DNA from: an uncultured Acidimicrobiales bacterium
Lineage (GTDB): Bacteria; Actinomycetota; Acidimicrobiia; Acidimicrobiales; Aldehydirespiratoraceae
Assembly (NCBI GenBank): GCA_905480195.1
Contig: CAJQPN010000009.1
Coordinates: 1 to 58,534, forward strand
Reading direction: 5' to 3'
Length of the DNA stretch: 58,534 nt
Below are positions 8,257 through 16,096 of this stretch, one piece after another; the first letter of the stretch is position 1, and each line of letters begins with the position of its first letter. A model generated the notes under the pieces. That model did no database searches. It worked only from the letters and a program-made list of their open reading frames with translations, and was not told the origin of the DNA. A program made the translations under genes and the position numbers.

Positions 8257-9350
8257 CGCGCCGCCTCGTGGATGACCGCTGCGGTCTCGTCGGCTGCCCG
8301 ATCCCAAGAGAATCGTTCGACGTTTCGATACCCGGCGGTGCGGAGCGCTTCAGCCACGTCGTCTTCCGACAGCACCATCGAAATGCTCGTTGCATAACTC
8401 TTGGCGTCGACGGCGGGCGGGTAGTGCGCACCGAATCCGGCAACCTCGGGAAGCGCACCCCCCTGACTGCAAATCACCGGCACACCGAGCATCTGTGCTT
8501 CAAGCACCGGCAAGCCGAACCCTTCGTAGGCCGATGCCGTGACGTACGCGGCAGCATTGCGGTACAGGCCGGCCAGTTCTCCCTCATCGACCCGTTCACG
8601 ATGGACGACCCAATCGTCCTTTCCGTCGATCGCAGCGGCCAGCAAGCCATACGGGTCGGTCCCAACGACGACGAGGCGCAGATTATGGCCCTCTGCTCGC
8701 AGCCGTTCAACCGCTCCGATCACGACGTGTAGGCGTTTGTTGGCCGTGGCCGCAGCGACCGCAAGCACGTACGGCGCTTCGACTTCAGGAACTATCGGTT
8801 CGACCGAAGCGAGTGCCGTCCGAACCCCGTGGAGGACGACCCGAACGCACGTGGTTCGCTCGACGCCTAGTTCGGCGGTGAGATCGGCCGCTGTGTTTGC
8901 TGCGCCGACCACGATGCGTCGAGACCGACGAACGGTGGCGGGGACCAACCAGCGAAAGTACTGGCGCCGGATCCCGGCGACGGCGTCGGGCGCGTGCCGG
9001 TAGTAGAGATCGTGAATGGTAGCGACATGGGGAACCGGCGCTGCAAGCGGGACGACGTAGCCGGTCGACCAAAGGACGTCGAGGTTGTGTCGTGATACCC
9101 GAACGGCGAACACCGTCTGCTCATACACAACCCGCCCAATGGCCGACGCAAAGCGCGGCGCCGGTACCACCTCGACCCGGCTTCGAAGATCGGCAGGCAC
9201 CCAGCCCCCCTGGGCGAAGACCACCAGCTCGAGATCGTTGCGTTCGACAAACTGGCGCACGAGCTCCCACGTGTAGGTACCGGTGCCGCTCATCTCCCCG
9301 GGGCGCAAGAACAAGGTGTTCACACCGACTCGGATACGCCCCCCGCTCAT
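8253..9350 (-). CDS. GT4-family glycosyltransferase
   Basis: 365 residues from ATG 9350 (ATGA overlap with the stop of the preceding gene; the longer frame has no initiator evidence). N-terminal Rossmann half: MSGTGTYTWELVRQF glycine loop and VPHVATIHDLYY. C-terminal half: APYVLAVAAATANKRLHVVI, then the family signature SAYEGFGLPVLEAQMLGVPV with the paired Glu of the EX7E motif and GALPEVAG. This signature defines retaining GT4 enzymes such as mannosyl- and rhamnosyltransferases. It is cytoplasmic and likely membrane-associated. Substrates are unknown. Confidence 0.88.
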   Translation of the reverse strand: MSGGRIRVGVNTLFLRPGEMSGTGTYTWELVRQFVERNDLELVVFAQGGWVPADLRSRVEVVPAPRFASAIGRVVYEQTVFAVRVSRHNLDVLWSTGYVVPLAAPVPHVATIHDLYYRHAPDAVAGIRRQYFRWLVPATVRRSRRIVVGAANTAADLTAELGVERTTCVRVVLHGVRTALASVEPIVPEVEAPYVLAVAAATANKRLHVVIGAVERLRAEGHNLRLVVVGTDPYGLLAAAIDGKDDWVVHRERVDEGELAGLYRNAAAYVTASAYEGFGLPVLEAQMLGVPVICSQGGALPEVAGFGAHYPPAVDAKSYATSISMVLSEDDVAEALRTAGYRNVERFSWDRAADETAAVIHEAAR

Positions 9351-10447
9351 GCTGCCGCTTCTCGGTACACGTCGGCGAGCAGCGCACCGGTGCGCTGCCA
9401 TGTGAAGGCGCCGGCACGTTCTCGGGCTGCGGCACCGAGACGCGTGCGCTCTCCGTCGTCGTCAAGCAACGACACCAAGGCATTCGCCAAGGCATCGACG
9501 TCACCGGGGACGACCGTCACTCCCGCATCGCCGATGACCTCTTCGGTGGCCGTTCCGGAACTGGTGACGACCGCCGCCCCTTGGGCCATTGCCTCCAGGA
9601 CGGGCATACCGAAACCCTCTGCGTGGCTGGGCAGTGTGAAGACGGTGGCAAGGTCGTACAGCGGAGCCAGGTCGATATCGGCCACGACGCCGAGTCGTCG
9701 CACTCGATCCGACGAGGGAATGCCAACATCGCCCCAGCCGTCCGGGCCAACCACCACCAGCGGGACGGCAGGAACCGCCTGATGGGCGTCCAACAGGCCG
9801 GCGAGGTTCTTGCGGGGCTCGAGTGTGCCAACCCACAAGATGAATCGCGGGGGAAGTTTGTAGCGATCACGAACTCGGGCCCGGTCGGCGTCGGTCACAA
9901 CCGTCGGTTCACATCCCCACGGGACAACACGGATACGAGCCGAATCGACACCTGCGGCAACACAGTCCGCCTTGGTGGCAGCTGAAGGAACGACCATCAA
10001 GATTGCTTCGTCGCAGGCCAACTGGAATCCCCGCGTCGCCAGCCGAGCGCCGCGTGTCGTCAAATGTTCCGGGTGCTTGAGAAAGGCGAGGTCGTGGACC
10101 GTGGCGACGAGTTCGGCGCCACTCGGGGGAGGTACCGCTGCGTTTGTTGCGTGAACGACGTCGACAGGGCCGGTCCATCGCTGCAACGCAGGCCATCGGC
10201 TGCGGTGCCAGCTGTCGTAGAGCATCGGGCGAGGAAGGGGGATCACCGAGGTCGGGATTGCTGGCGTGAGCCCCTCAGCCGGATCAGATCGATGCCACGC
10301 ATGGACACCAACGACCTCAATATCGGGGTGCTCTGCGACTGCCCGAAGGCTGTGGTGCGTGGCGTTCGCAACGCCCCCGGGCACGCGATGCCAGGCGGAT
10401 TCGACGGTCGCAGCGACGCGGAGACTCACGAACCAGGATTGTGTCAC
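9347..10447 (-). CDS. GT4-family glycosyltransferase
   Basis: 366 residues. An acceptor half with VPGGVANATHHSL and VATVHDLAF is followed by a donor half with FILWVGTLEPRKNLAGLL and the EX7E-type signature SHAEGFGMPVLEAMAQGAAVV. TATEEVIGDAGV closes the nucleotide pocket. It resembles mannosyltransferases of the WbaZ/MtfB type in layout. The first codon is taken as GTG 10447; an alternative in-frame GTG at 10426 would remove seven residues. It is first in the unit 10447-6067 and diverges from the next gene across only 22 bases. It and the following GT4 overlap by ATGA. Confidence 0.86.
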   Translation of the reverse strand: MTQSWFVSLRVAATVESAWHRVPGGVANATHHSLRAVAEHPDIEVVGVHAWHRSDPAEGLTPAIPTSVIPLPRPMLYDSWHRSRWPALQRWTGPVDVVHATNAAVPPPSGAELVATVHDLAFLKHPEHLTTRGARLATRGFQLACDEAILMVVPSAATKADCVAAGVDSARIRVVPWGCEPTVVTDADRARVRDRYKLPPRFILWVGTLEPRKNLAGLLDAHQAVPAVPLVVVGPDGWGDVGIPSSDRVRRLGVVADIDLAPLYDLATVFTLPSHAEGFGMPVLEAMAQGAAVVTSSGTATEEVIGDAGVTVVPGDVDALANALVSLLDDDGERTRLGAAARERAGAFTWQRTGALLADVYREAAA

Positions 10448-10454
10448 GAGCGAC

Positions 10455-10460
10455 TACGAT
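10455..10460 (+). promoter_or_regulatory. -10 element of the GDP-fucose synthase-like gene
   Basis: TACGAT ends 9 nt before ATG 10470. No Shine-Dalgarno precedes the ATG. The element lies in the 22-bp space between divergent start codons. Confidence 0.45.
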
Positions 10461-10469
10461 CTCCTCCTC

Positions 10470-11432
10470 ATGGGGACTGGCTTCGAAACAAAGCGCATCT
10501 TCATCACTGGTGGTGCAGGGTTCCTCGGCGGGGCCGTTCAGGCGGCTCTCAGAGCCCGCGGTGTGACCGACATCGTCTCCCCGACGAGTGCCGAGGTCGA
10601 CTTTCTCGACCCGACGGCAGCCCATGCCGCAATCGAGGCGAGCCAACCCGACATCCTCATTCATCTCGCTGCGCGTGTCGGCGGTATCGGCGCCAACATG
10701 AATGCGCCGGCCAGCCTTTACCTCGAAAATCTGGTCCTCGGCACCAACGTGATCGAGGCCGCCCGCCACGCAAGTGTCGACAAGACGCTGGTGGTCGGCA
10801 CAATTTGCTCCTACCCGAAACACACCCCGGTTCCATTCCAGGAATCCTCGCTCTGGACCGGTTACCCCGAGGAGACCAACGCACCGTACGGCATTGCCAA
10901 ACTCGCCCAACTCGTTCACTTGCAAGCGAATAGAGCGCAATACGGCCAGAACGGTGTCTACGTGATGCCAACGAACCTCTATGGCCCCGGCGACAAGTTC
11001 CACCCCGATATCAGTCACGTCATCCCTGCCCTCATCCGCAAGTGCGTCATTGCCCGCGACTCGGGGGCAGAACAGATCGAGGTGTGGGGTACCGGAAGCG
11101 CGAGCCGCGAGTTCCTGTACGTCGACGACGCTGCGACCGGTATCGTGCTGGCAGCCGAACACTACGACGATGGCGAGCCGGTCAACCTTGGTGCCATGAA
11201 AGAGACCCTCATCAAGGAACTCGTCGAGCTGATCGCCGATGAGACCGGTTTCCATGGCCAAATCGTCTGGGATGACACCAAGCCTGACGGTCAACCCCGG
11301 CGCAGTGTCGATGCCTCACGCGCCCGCGAGCGGTTCGGCTTCGAAGCCAAAGTCGACTTGCGCGTTGGACTTCGCCAAACGATCAAGTGGTTCGAGGCAA
11401 ATCGCGAGGCCGCGGAAGCACGCCGGAACTGA
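10470..11432 (+). CDS. GDP-L-fucose synthase-like epimerase/reductase
   Basis: 320 residues from ATG 10470; the open frame extends further upstream into the opposite gene but has no start signal. NAD(P) motif TGGAGFLG. Then LAARVGGIGANMNAPASLY, the fucose-synthase segment GTICSYPKHTPVPF with the conserved Cys113, catalytic Tyr140/Lys144 in APYGIAK, and NLYGPGDKF...SHVIPALI. These are the family hallmarks of the enzyme that epimerises and reduces GDP-4-keto-6-deoxymannose. The partner GDP-mannose 4,6-dehydratase (gmd) is not in the window, so either it is elsewhere or this enzyme works on another 4-keto sugar. Confidence 0.82.
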   Translation: MGTGFETKRIFITGGAGFLGGAVQAALRARGVTDIVSPTSAEVDFLDPTAAHAAIEASQPDILIHLAARVGGIGANMNAPASLYLENLVLGTNVIEAARHASVDKTLVVGTICSYPKHTPVPFQESSLWTGYPEETNAPYGIAKLAQLVHLQANRAQYGQNGVYVMPTNLYGPGDKFHPDISHVIPALIRKCVIARDSGAEQIEVWGTGSASREFLYVDDAATGIVLAAEHYDDGEPVNLGAMKETLIKELVELIADETGFHGQIVWDDTKPDGQPRRSVDASRARERFGFEAKVDLRVGLRQTIKWFEANREAAEARRN

Positions 11433-11460
11433 TCAACCACCTATCAGGGCGGTTGATCAG
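11429..11460. terminator. Bidirectional hairpin between fucose-synthase-like and UXS genes
   Basis: CTGATCAACC and GGTTGATCAG form a perfect 10-bp stem around a 12-base loop. The stem contains the stop codons of both convergent genes (11430-11432 plus, 11457-11459 minus). There is no long T-run. It would end transcription in both directions. Confidence 0.65.
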
Positions 11461-12389
11461 ATGATGCTGCGGAAGTACCCGACCGTTTTCTCGATGCCCG
11501 TGCGTAGTTCGACCTGAGGCTCCCACCCGAGGATCTTGCGCGCTCGTGTGATGTCGGGCTTGCGCTGGGTCGGGTCATCAGTCGGCAGCGGATGCCGCTC
11601 AATCATGGATGATGAACCGGTCACGTCGAGCACAATCTCTGCAAGCTCGAGAATCGTGAACTCATTCGGGCTGCCGAGGTTCACGGGCTCGTGCTCACCA
11701 GAGTCAAGCAATGCGATCAGGCCGCGAATCTCATCATCGACAAAGCAGAAGCTCCGCGTCTGGCTTCCGTCGCCGTACACGGTGAGGGGCTCGCCCTTGA
11801 GTGCCTGGACGACGAAATTCGATATGACACGTCCGTCGTCAGGACGCATGCGCGGCCCGTAGGTGTTGAAAATGCGAACGATACGGGTGTCGAGCCTGTG
11901 AGAACGGTGGTACGCCATCGTTATGGCCTCGGCGAAACGCTTCGCCTCGTCGTAAACACCGCGCGGTCCGATGGGGTTGACGTTGCCCCAGTAGTCCTCG
12001 GTCTGCGGGTGGACCTGCGGGTCTCCGTATACCTCCGAGGTCGACGCGATGAGGTAGGTCGCCTCCTTCGCCTTTGCCAGACCCAGCGTGTTGTGGGTAC
12101 CGAGCGAACCCACCTTGAGCGTCTGGATCGGCATCTCGAGATAGTCGGTCGGTGATGCCGGACTGGCGAAGTGCAGGACGGCGTCGACTTCGCCGGCAAC
12201 CCAGATGAAATTCGAAACATCATGCTCGACGAAGGTGAATCCAGGAGTGCCGAAAAGATGCTCGATGTTGGCCCTGTCGCCGGTGATCAGGTTGTCGATC
12301 GCAACGACTTGATCACCGCGGGCCAGAAGGGCGTCCGCGAGATGAGAGCCAAGGAATCCCGCCCCGCCGGTGACGACAACCCGTGCCAT
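11457..12389 (-). CDS. UDP-glucuronate decarboxylase (UDP-xylose synthase)
   Basis: 310 residues, the size of soluble bacterial UXS. Motifs: [10 protein letters not shown] (residues 7-16), the UXS-specific [29 protein letters not shown], catalytic Tyr146/Lys150 in [11 protein letters not shown], and [18 protein letters not shown]. It oxidises and decarboxylates UDP-glucuronate to UDP-xylose. The upstream gene, which overlaps it by one base (TGATG), makes UDP-glucuronate, so the two catalyse successive steps. The product would supply xylose, and through other epimerases arabinose, to the surface glycan. Confidence 0.92.
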   Translation of the reverse strand: MARVVVTGGAGFLGSHLADALLARGDQVVAIDNLITGDRANIEHLFGTPGFTFVEHDVSNFIWVAGEVDAVLHFASPASPTDYLEMPIQTLKVGSLGTHNTLGLAKAKEATYLIASTSEVYGDPQVHPQTEDYWGNVNPIGPRGVYDEAKRFAEAITMAYHRSHRLDTRIVRIFNTYGPRMRPDDGRVISNFVVQALKGEPLTVYGDGSQTRSFCFVDDEIRGLIALLDSGEHEPVNLGSPNEFTILELAEIVLDVTGSSSMIERHPLPTDDPTQRKPDITRARKILGWEPQVELRTGIEKTVGYFRSII

Positions 12390-13660
12390 CAGCTCCTCCC
12401 CACGCCTTGGTATGTGAAACCTCGTCTCCGTAACGCGCCTCGATCGAGCAGGTTGCGGGCATCAATGATGTGCCGCTCAGCGACGAGGTCTGCGACCTTG
12501 TCGAGATCGAGCCACTTGAACTCGTCCCACTCGGTGGCAACCACGATGGCCGCAGCGCCCTCGCATGCGGCGTACGCGTCGGCGACCACCTCAACCCCGT
12601 CGAGATCGACTAACGAGACGGCCGGGTCGTACGCCTTGAGCCTTGCGCCCTTCGCAACCAGACGTTTCATAACCTCGACCGAAGGCGACTCGCGGGTGTC
12701 ATCGGTATTGGCTTTGAACGCAATACCGAGGACGGCCACTGTGGCGCCGTCGAGGGCGATTACCGACTCGACCTTGCCGACGATGCGGTCGAACTGTTGC
12801 TCGTTGGCCGCGACGACACCTCGCATGAGCGAGAAGTCGTAGCCGGCGTCTTCGGCAATCGAGATGATTGCCTGGGAATCCTTCGGGAAACACGAACCCC
12901 CCCAGCCCGGACCGGGGCGGAGGAACTCGTGACCGATGCGGTGGTCGTAGCCCATTCCGAGAAGCACGTCATTGACGTCGGCCCCGACGGCTTCACACAT
13001 CGCAGCGATGGCATTGGTGAATGACAGCTTGGTCGCTAGGAAGGCGTTGGCGGCGTACTTGCAGATCTCGGCCGACGCAGGATCGGTAATCATGATCGGT
13101 GCCCGAACACCCAGGTAGAGCGAGGCAACACGGTTTGCCGCAGCCTGATCGTCGGCACCGATCACCACACGGTCAGGGTTGAGGAAGTCGTCGACGGCGG
13201 TTCCTTCGCGCAGGAACTCTGGGTTCGAGACCACCGAAACGTCGGAACGCCCGAGTGCCTGCTCCACCAGCAGGGTCGAGCCCACCGGCACAGTTGACTT
13301 GTTGACAACGACCGTGCCGGGCTTCAGATTCGCGCTGATCTCAGCAGCAGCGGTCTCGAGGTAGGTCAGGTCAACGGAACCATCAGCCGACTGTGGGGTT
13401 GGCACGCACAGGTAGACGAAGTCGGCCTCTGCGACGGCGTTCTCGGAACCGAGCACGAAAGACAGGTTTCCGGCGTCGAGACCTGCACGAACGATCCGCT
13501 CGAGCTGGGCTTCGAAGATCGGAATCTCACCCCGCTGCAGTCCTTCGACCTTTTCGGCAACGACGTCCGCGCAGATCACGCGGTGACCGAGGTGAGCGAA
13601 GCAGGCGCCTGTTGTCAGACCGACGTAGCCGGTGCCGATCACAGCGATGGTGCTGAACAT
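12389..13660 (-). CDS. ugd: UDP-glucose 6-dehydrogenase
   Basis: 423 residues from ATG 13660, with AAGGGG 8 bases upstream; the longer frame to 13690 lacks such a signal. The NAD motif GTGYVG lies near the N-terminus, VPTPQ follows, a central dimer helix carries the conserved Lys in [12 protein letters not shown], and the catalytic Cys257 is in [10 protein letters not shown]. The C-terminal UDP-binding domain includes [14 protein letters not shown]. It oxidises UDP-glucose twice to UDP-glucuronate in the cytoplasm. It is the first gene of the ugd-UXS unit and one of the few genes here with both a clear leader and a Shine-Dalgarno. Confidence 0.95.
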   Translation of the reverse strand: MFSTIAVIGTGYVGLTTGACFAHLGHRVICADVVAEKVEGLQRGEIPIFEAQLERIVRAGLDAGNLSFVLGSENAVAEADFVYLCVPTPQSADGSVDLTYLETAAAEISANLKPGTVVVNKSTVPVGSTLLVEQALGRSDVSVVSNPEFLREGTAVDDFLNPDRVVIGADDQAAANRVASLYLGVRAPIMITDPASAEICKYAANAFLATKLSFTNAIAAMCEAVGADVNDVLLGMGYDHRIGHEFLRPGPGWGGSCFPKDSQAIISIAEDAGYDFSLMRGVVAANEQQFDRIVGKVESVIALDGATVAVLGIAFKANTDDTRESPSVEVMKRLVAKGARLKAYDPAVSLVDLDGVEVVADAYAACEGAAAIVVATEWDEFKWLDLDKVADLVAERHIIDARNLLDRGALRRRGFTYQGVGRS

Positions 13661-13709
13661 GATGAATACCCCTTGCGAAAGCTCCGCCACCGGACCAGAA
13701 GCGGGGAAC

Positions 13710-13728
13710 GCTCCTTGATTGTAGGAGC
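13710..13728 (-). promoter_or_regulatory. ugd promoter with inverted repeat on the -10
   Basis: TACAAT (minus strand, 13718-13723) lies inside GCTCCT-N7-AGGAGC, a perfect 6-bp inverted repeat that could be an operator. It predicts a leader of about 50 bases before ATG 13660. Confidence 0.4.
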
Positions 13729-13750
13729 AGCAAAGCCAGCCGCTATGGCC

Positions 13751-15277
13751 TCAGCTACAGGACTCGCCCTCCGGCGCAAGGCCTGGCAGGACGGTGGCTG
13801 CCGGCGGCACCGTCGTTGTCAGATTGGAATCGGGTGCCATGGTCGGCGAAGGCACACCCGTAGTGGTCGAGACGGGTTCGGAGGTGACGTTGTCGAGTTC
13901 GGGGATCGCAACGTCACCGAGGGTGGCAATTGCGGCGAGCGTCTCGGCCTCCCCGACCGGATAGAAGAACGACACCTCCCGATGGTCACTTCCAAGAATC
14001 AGCATCATCTCGGCCGCCCTCGGGTTCTCCGCGACCGCCGGCGTCGGGACGATGTAGCGAGCGAGCAACTCGGCGTGTCGACGCTGGCCAGCTGGGTGCA
14101 CGATGACGCTGTGGTTCCCAATGCTGGTCACCAGCCGCTCCCGAGCAACAGAAAATCCCAGCTGGCGCAGAAGTTCGGCATCGTCGACCACCGTCGACTC
14201 GTCGGTGCCCACAACGGTGAAGGTCACGTCGGCACGCGGGATCGTGTCGGCGATACCACGCAGGACCTGAAACATCTCGGAGTCGAGTGGCTCGATCAAC
14301 TCCAGGCCGATCCACGAACCGTCGCGCACGATATCGGCGACCGCCGGAGAGAACGTCGTGAGCGAATCGGACGTGAACCCCGTGAAGGCCTCAGCAAGCT
14401 GAACCAACTCGGCCGGGGTCAGGCCCTGGTCAAGTACAACGCTGTCGGCAGCAGAATTGATAAGGGCCGACAACGACGTCGGGTTTCGGGCGCCACGGGC
14501 GATCGCCCGCTCGATAGCAGCGACGACGAACGACTGCTGCCGCTGGATCCGGCCGAGGTCGGCGTTGCCGACATCGACCCATTCACCATCGCGAAACTCC
14601 TGGTATCTCCTGGCCCGGACGAAGTTCAGGGCCTGCGCACCGTCGAGCTTGTAGCAGCCGGGCTCGACCACGAAGAAGCCGGTTCCTGGATCGCGCGCCG
14701 CGAACGGAAACCAGATTGGGACTCCATCGAGTTCGTCGACGACGTCGCGGAACGCAAGGAAGTCAAGTTGGACATAGTGATTGATCTGGATGAACAGCGC
14801 GTCGGAGACCGCCTCGACCAGACAGGGCCCGCCGCCAACCAATGATGCTGCGTTGATCCGGAGGTCGGGGGTACGGGCGCATGGGATCGGCACGACGAGG
14901 TCGCGGGGGACCGAGATCGCCCACGCCTTTCCGCCGACCGGATCGACTCGCAGGATGCTGATCGAATCGGCGTTGTGGGTGCCTCGCTCGTCGTACTGCC
15001 TACCGACCGCTGCCGGGTCGTCGGGGTCGAGACCGACGGCGCTGTCGAGGCCGACAATCAGAAAATTGACGGGCGAAGTGGGCGCCGTATCGGTTTGTAA
15101 CAAGTCGCCGCTGAACTGCACACGCCCAATGTCGGCGACACCCCCGTAGAAGTCGGTCAGAAAGAACGAGGCGGCGATCGCCGAGCCGATCACCCCAAGG
15201 CAGGCGAGGATGACGATGCGCTGCGGCCACGTCCGCCGGAGTAGTACGGTTTCGCTCCGAGTCTCTGACGTCGTCAC
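13751..15277 (-). CDS. LytR-CpsA-Psr (LCP) family glycan ligase
   Basis: 508 residues. Layout: short basic cytoplasmic tail, one membrane helix at about residues 19-41, then the LCP domain with NFLIVGLDS, the Asp/Arg-rich HNADSISILRVDP, SVPRDLVVPIP, RINAA and LDGAQALNFVRARR. The Arg and Asp residues bind the pyrophosphate-Mg of polyprenyl-linked substrates. A LytR C-terminal domain (about residues 345-435) and a disordered Thr/Pro tail follow. LCP enzymes move glycans from undecaprenyl carriers to peptidoglycan at the outer membrane face. Next to ugd and UXS it is a candidate for anchoring this locus's polymer to the wall. Unusually for an LCP protein, the tail ends in Cys-Ser. Confidence 0.9.
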   Translation of the reverse strand: MTTSETRSETVLLRRTWPQRIVILACLGVIGSAIAASFFLTDFYGGVADIGRVQFSGDLLQTDTAPTSPVNFLIVGLDSAVGLDPDDPAAVGRQYDERGTHNADSISILRVDPVGGKAWAISVPRDLVVPIPCARTPDLRINAASLVGGGPCLVEAVSDALFIQINHYVQLDFLAFRDVVDELDGVPIWFPFAARDPGTGFFVVEPGCYKLDGAQALNFVRARRYQEFRDGEWVDVGNADLGRIQRQQSFVVAAIERAIARGARNPTSLSALINSAADSVVLDQGLTPAELVQLAEAFTGFTSDSLTTFSPAVADIVRDGSWIGLELIEPLDSEMFQVLRGIADTIPRADVTFTVVGTDESTVVDDAELLRQLGFSVARERLVTSIGNHSVIVHPAGQRRHAELLARYIVPTPAVAENPRAAEMMLILGSDHREVSFFYPVGEAETLAAIATLGDVAIPELDNVTSEPVSTTTGVPSPTMAPDSNLTTTVPPAATVLPGLAPEGESCS

Positions 15278-15285
15278 GGCTGCGG

Positions 15286-15291
15286 ATGGTA
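15286..15291 (-). promoter_or_regulatory. -10 element of the LCP gene
   Basis: TACCAT on the minus strand ends 8 nt before GTG 15277, with no Shine-Dalgarno in between. Confidence 0.4.
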
Positions 15292-15298
15292 GTCCGCT

Positions 15299-16078
15299 TC
15301 AGTCGCTCGTCGTCCGCAGGTGAACAACATCGCCGACACTCACCGTGTGGACCGTGCCCTCGGACTTGACCTGGAGGGCTCCGGAGTCGTCGAGACCAAC
15401 CGCCTGGCCGACGAGGTCGCCGCCGACACATTCGACTCGGACCCACCTACCGATCGTTGCGGAGTGCGCAAGCAACTCGCGACGAACCTGCGCAGGGCGA
15501 GCAAGCATGCCCGGCAGACCGCCGAGCAGTGCTGCGAGGATGTCGTCTCGCCCCAGCGATCCGCCTTCGCCGTGAACCGATGCCGAGCCATCGAACGGGG
15601 CGCTCTCGACGTTGATTCCCATCCCGAGGATCACCACCGGCTCAGCACCGCCGACATACTCACCCAAGTAGCCAGCCAGCTTCGCGAAGTTCCCGTCACC
15701 ACGTCGCACGCAAAGATCGTTGGGCCACTTGATCAGGGCGGGTACACCGTCGGCCGCAACGACGGCACGGGCCAGCACGGCGAACGCAGGACCGATCATG
15801 GACGCGTCGGCCCATGCCGTCGGGATCCGCACGCTGACCATGAGCTGACCATCAGAGTCGTCGATCCACACTCGGTCGAGGCGGCCCCGTCCCGCAGTCT
15901 GGTGATCAGTGACGAGCACCGCCGGGGCGCGATCGCCGGCGCGGGCTTCATCGGCGAGATCGGTGTTTGTGGACCCGGTACTGCGGACATGACGAAAGGA
16001 CGAGAACCCCGCACCCGCTGCGGCTGCCTGGCTTGCCGCGAAGATTCCGGGCTCAGGTGTCGCATTCGGGGGCGTCAT
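15299..16078 (-). CDS. birA: Biotin--[acetyl-CoA-carboxylase] ligase (no DNA-binding domain)
   Basis: 259 residues from ATG 16078. Motifs: STGSTNTDLADEARAG, the biotin-binding/ATP loop TAGRGRLDRVW, IKWPNDL, KLAGYLGEY and GMGINV; a small C-terminal SH3-like domain follows. It forms biotinyl-AMP and attaches biotin to the carrier Lys. There is no N-terminal helix-turn-helix, so it belongs to the group I ligases and cannot itself be the classical BirA repressor. Its substrate, the carboxylase alpha subunit with an EAMKMEN site, is encoded divergently 18 bases away. Confidence 0.92.
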   Translation of the reverse strand: MTPPNATPEPGIFAASQAAAAGAGFSSFRHVRSTGSTNTDLADEARAGDRAPAVLVTDHQTAGRGRLDRVWIDDSDGQLMVSVRIPTAWADASMIGPAFAVLARAVVAADGVPALIKWPNDLCVRRGDGNFAKLAGYLGEYVGGAEPVVILGMGINVESAPFDGSASVHGEGGSLGRDDILAALLGGLPGMLARPAQVRRELLAHSATIGRWVRVECVGGDLVGQAVGLDDSGALQVKSEGTVHTVSVGDVVHLRTTSD

Positions 16079-16080
16079 TG

Positions 16081-16088
16081 GACTAGTC
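16081..16088. promoter_or_regulatory. Palindrome in the birA/accA intergenic space
   Basis: GACTAGTC is an 8-bp perfect palindrome centred in the 18-bp gap between two divergent start codons. It could serve a regulator of both genes. It may also be chance. Confidence 0.25.
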
Positions 16089-16096
16089 AATAGCAC

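Noticed and set aside
10317..11294. 325-codon open frame antisense to the fucose-synthase-like gene
   Set aside because: It is a shadow frame; the sense strand has all catalytic motifs of an extended SDR.
13583..14845. 420-codon open frame antisense to ugd and LCP genes
   Set aside because: It crosses the ends of two well-supported genes on the other strand and has no recognisable motif; it is a typical antisense shadow.
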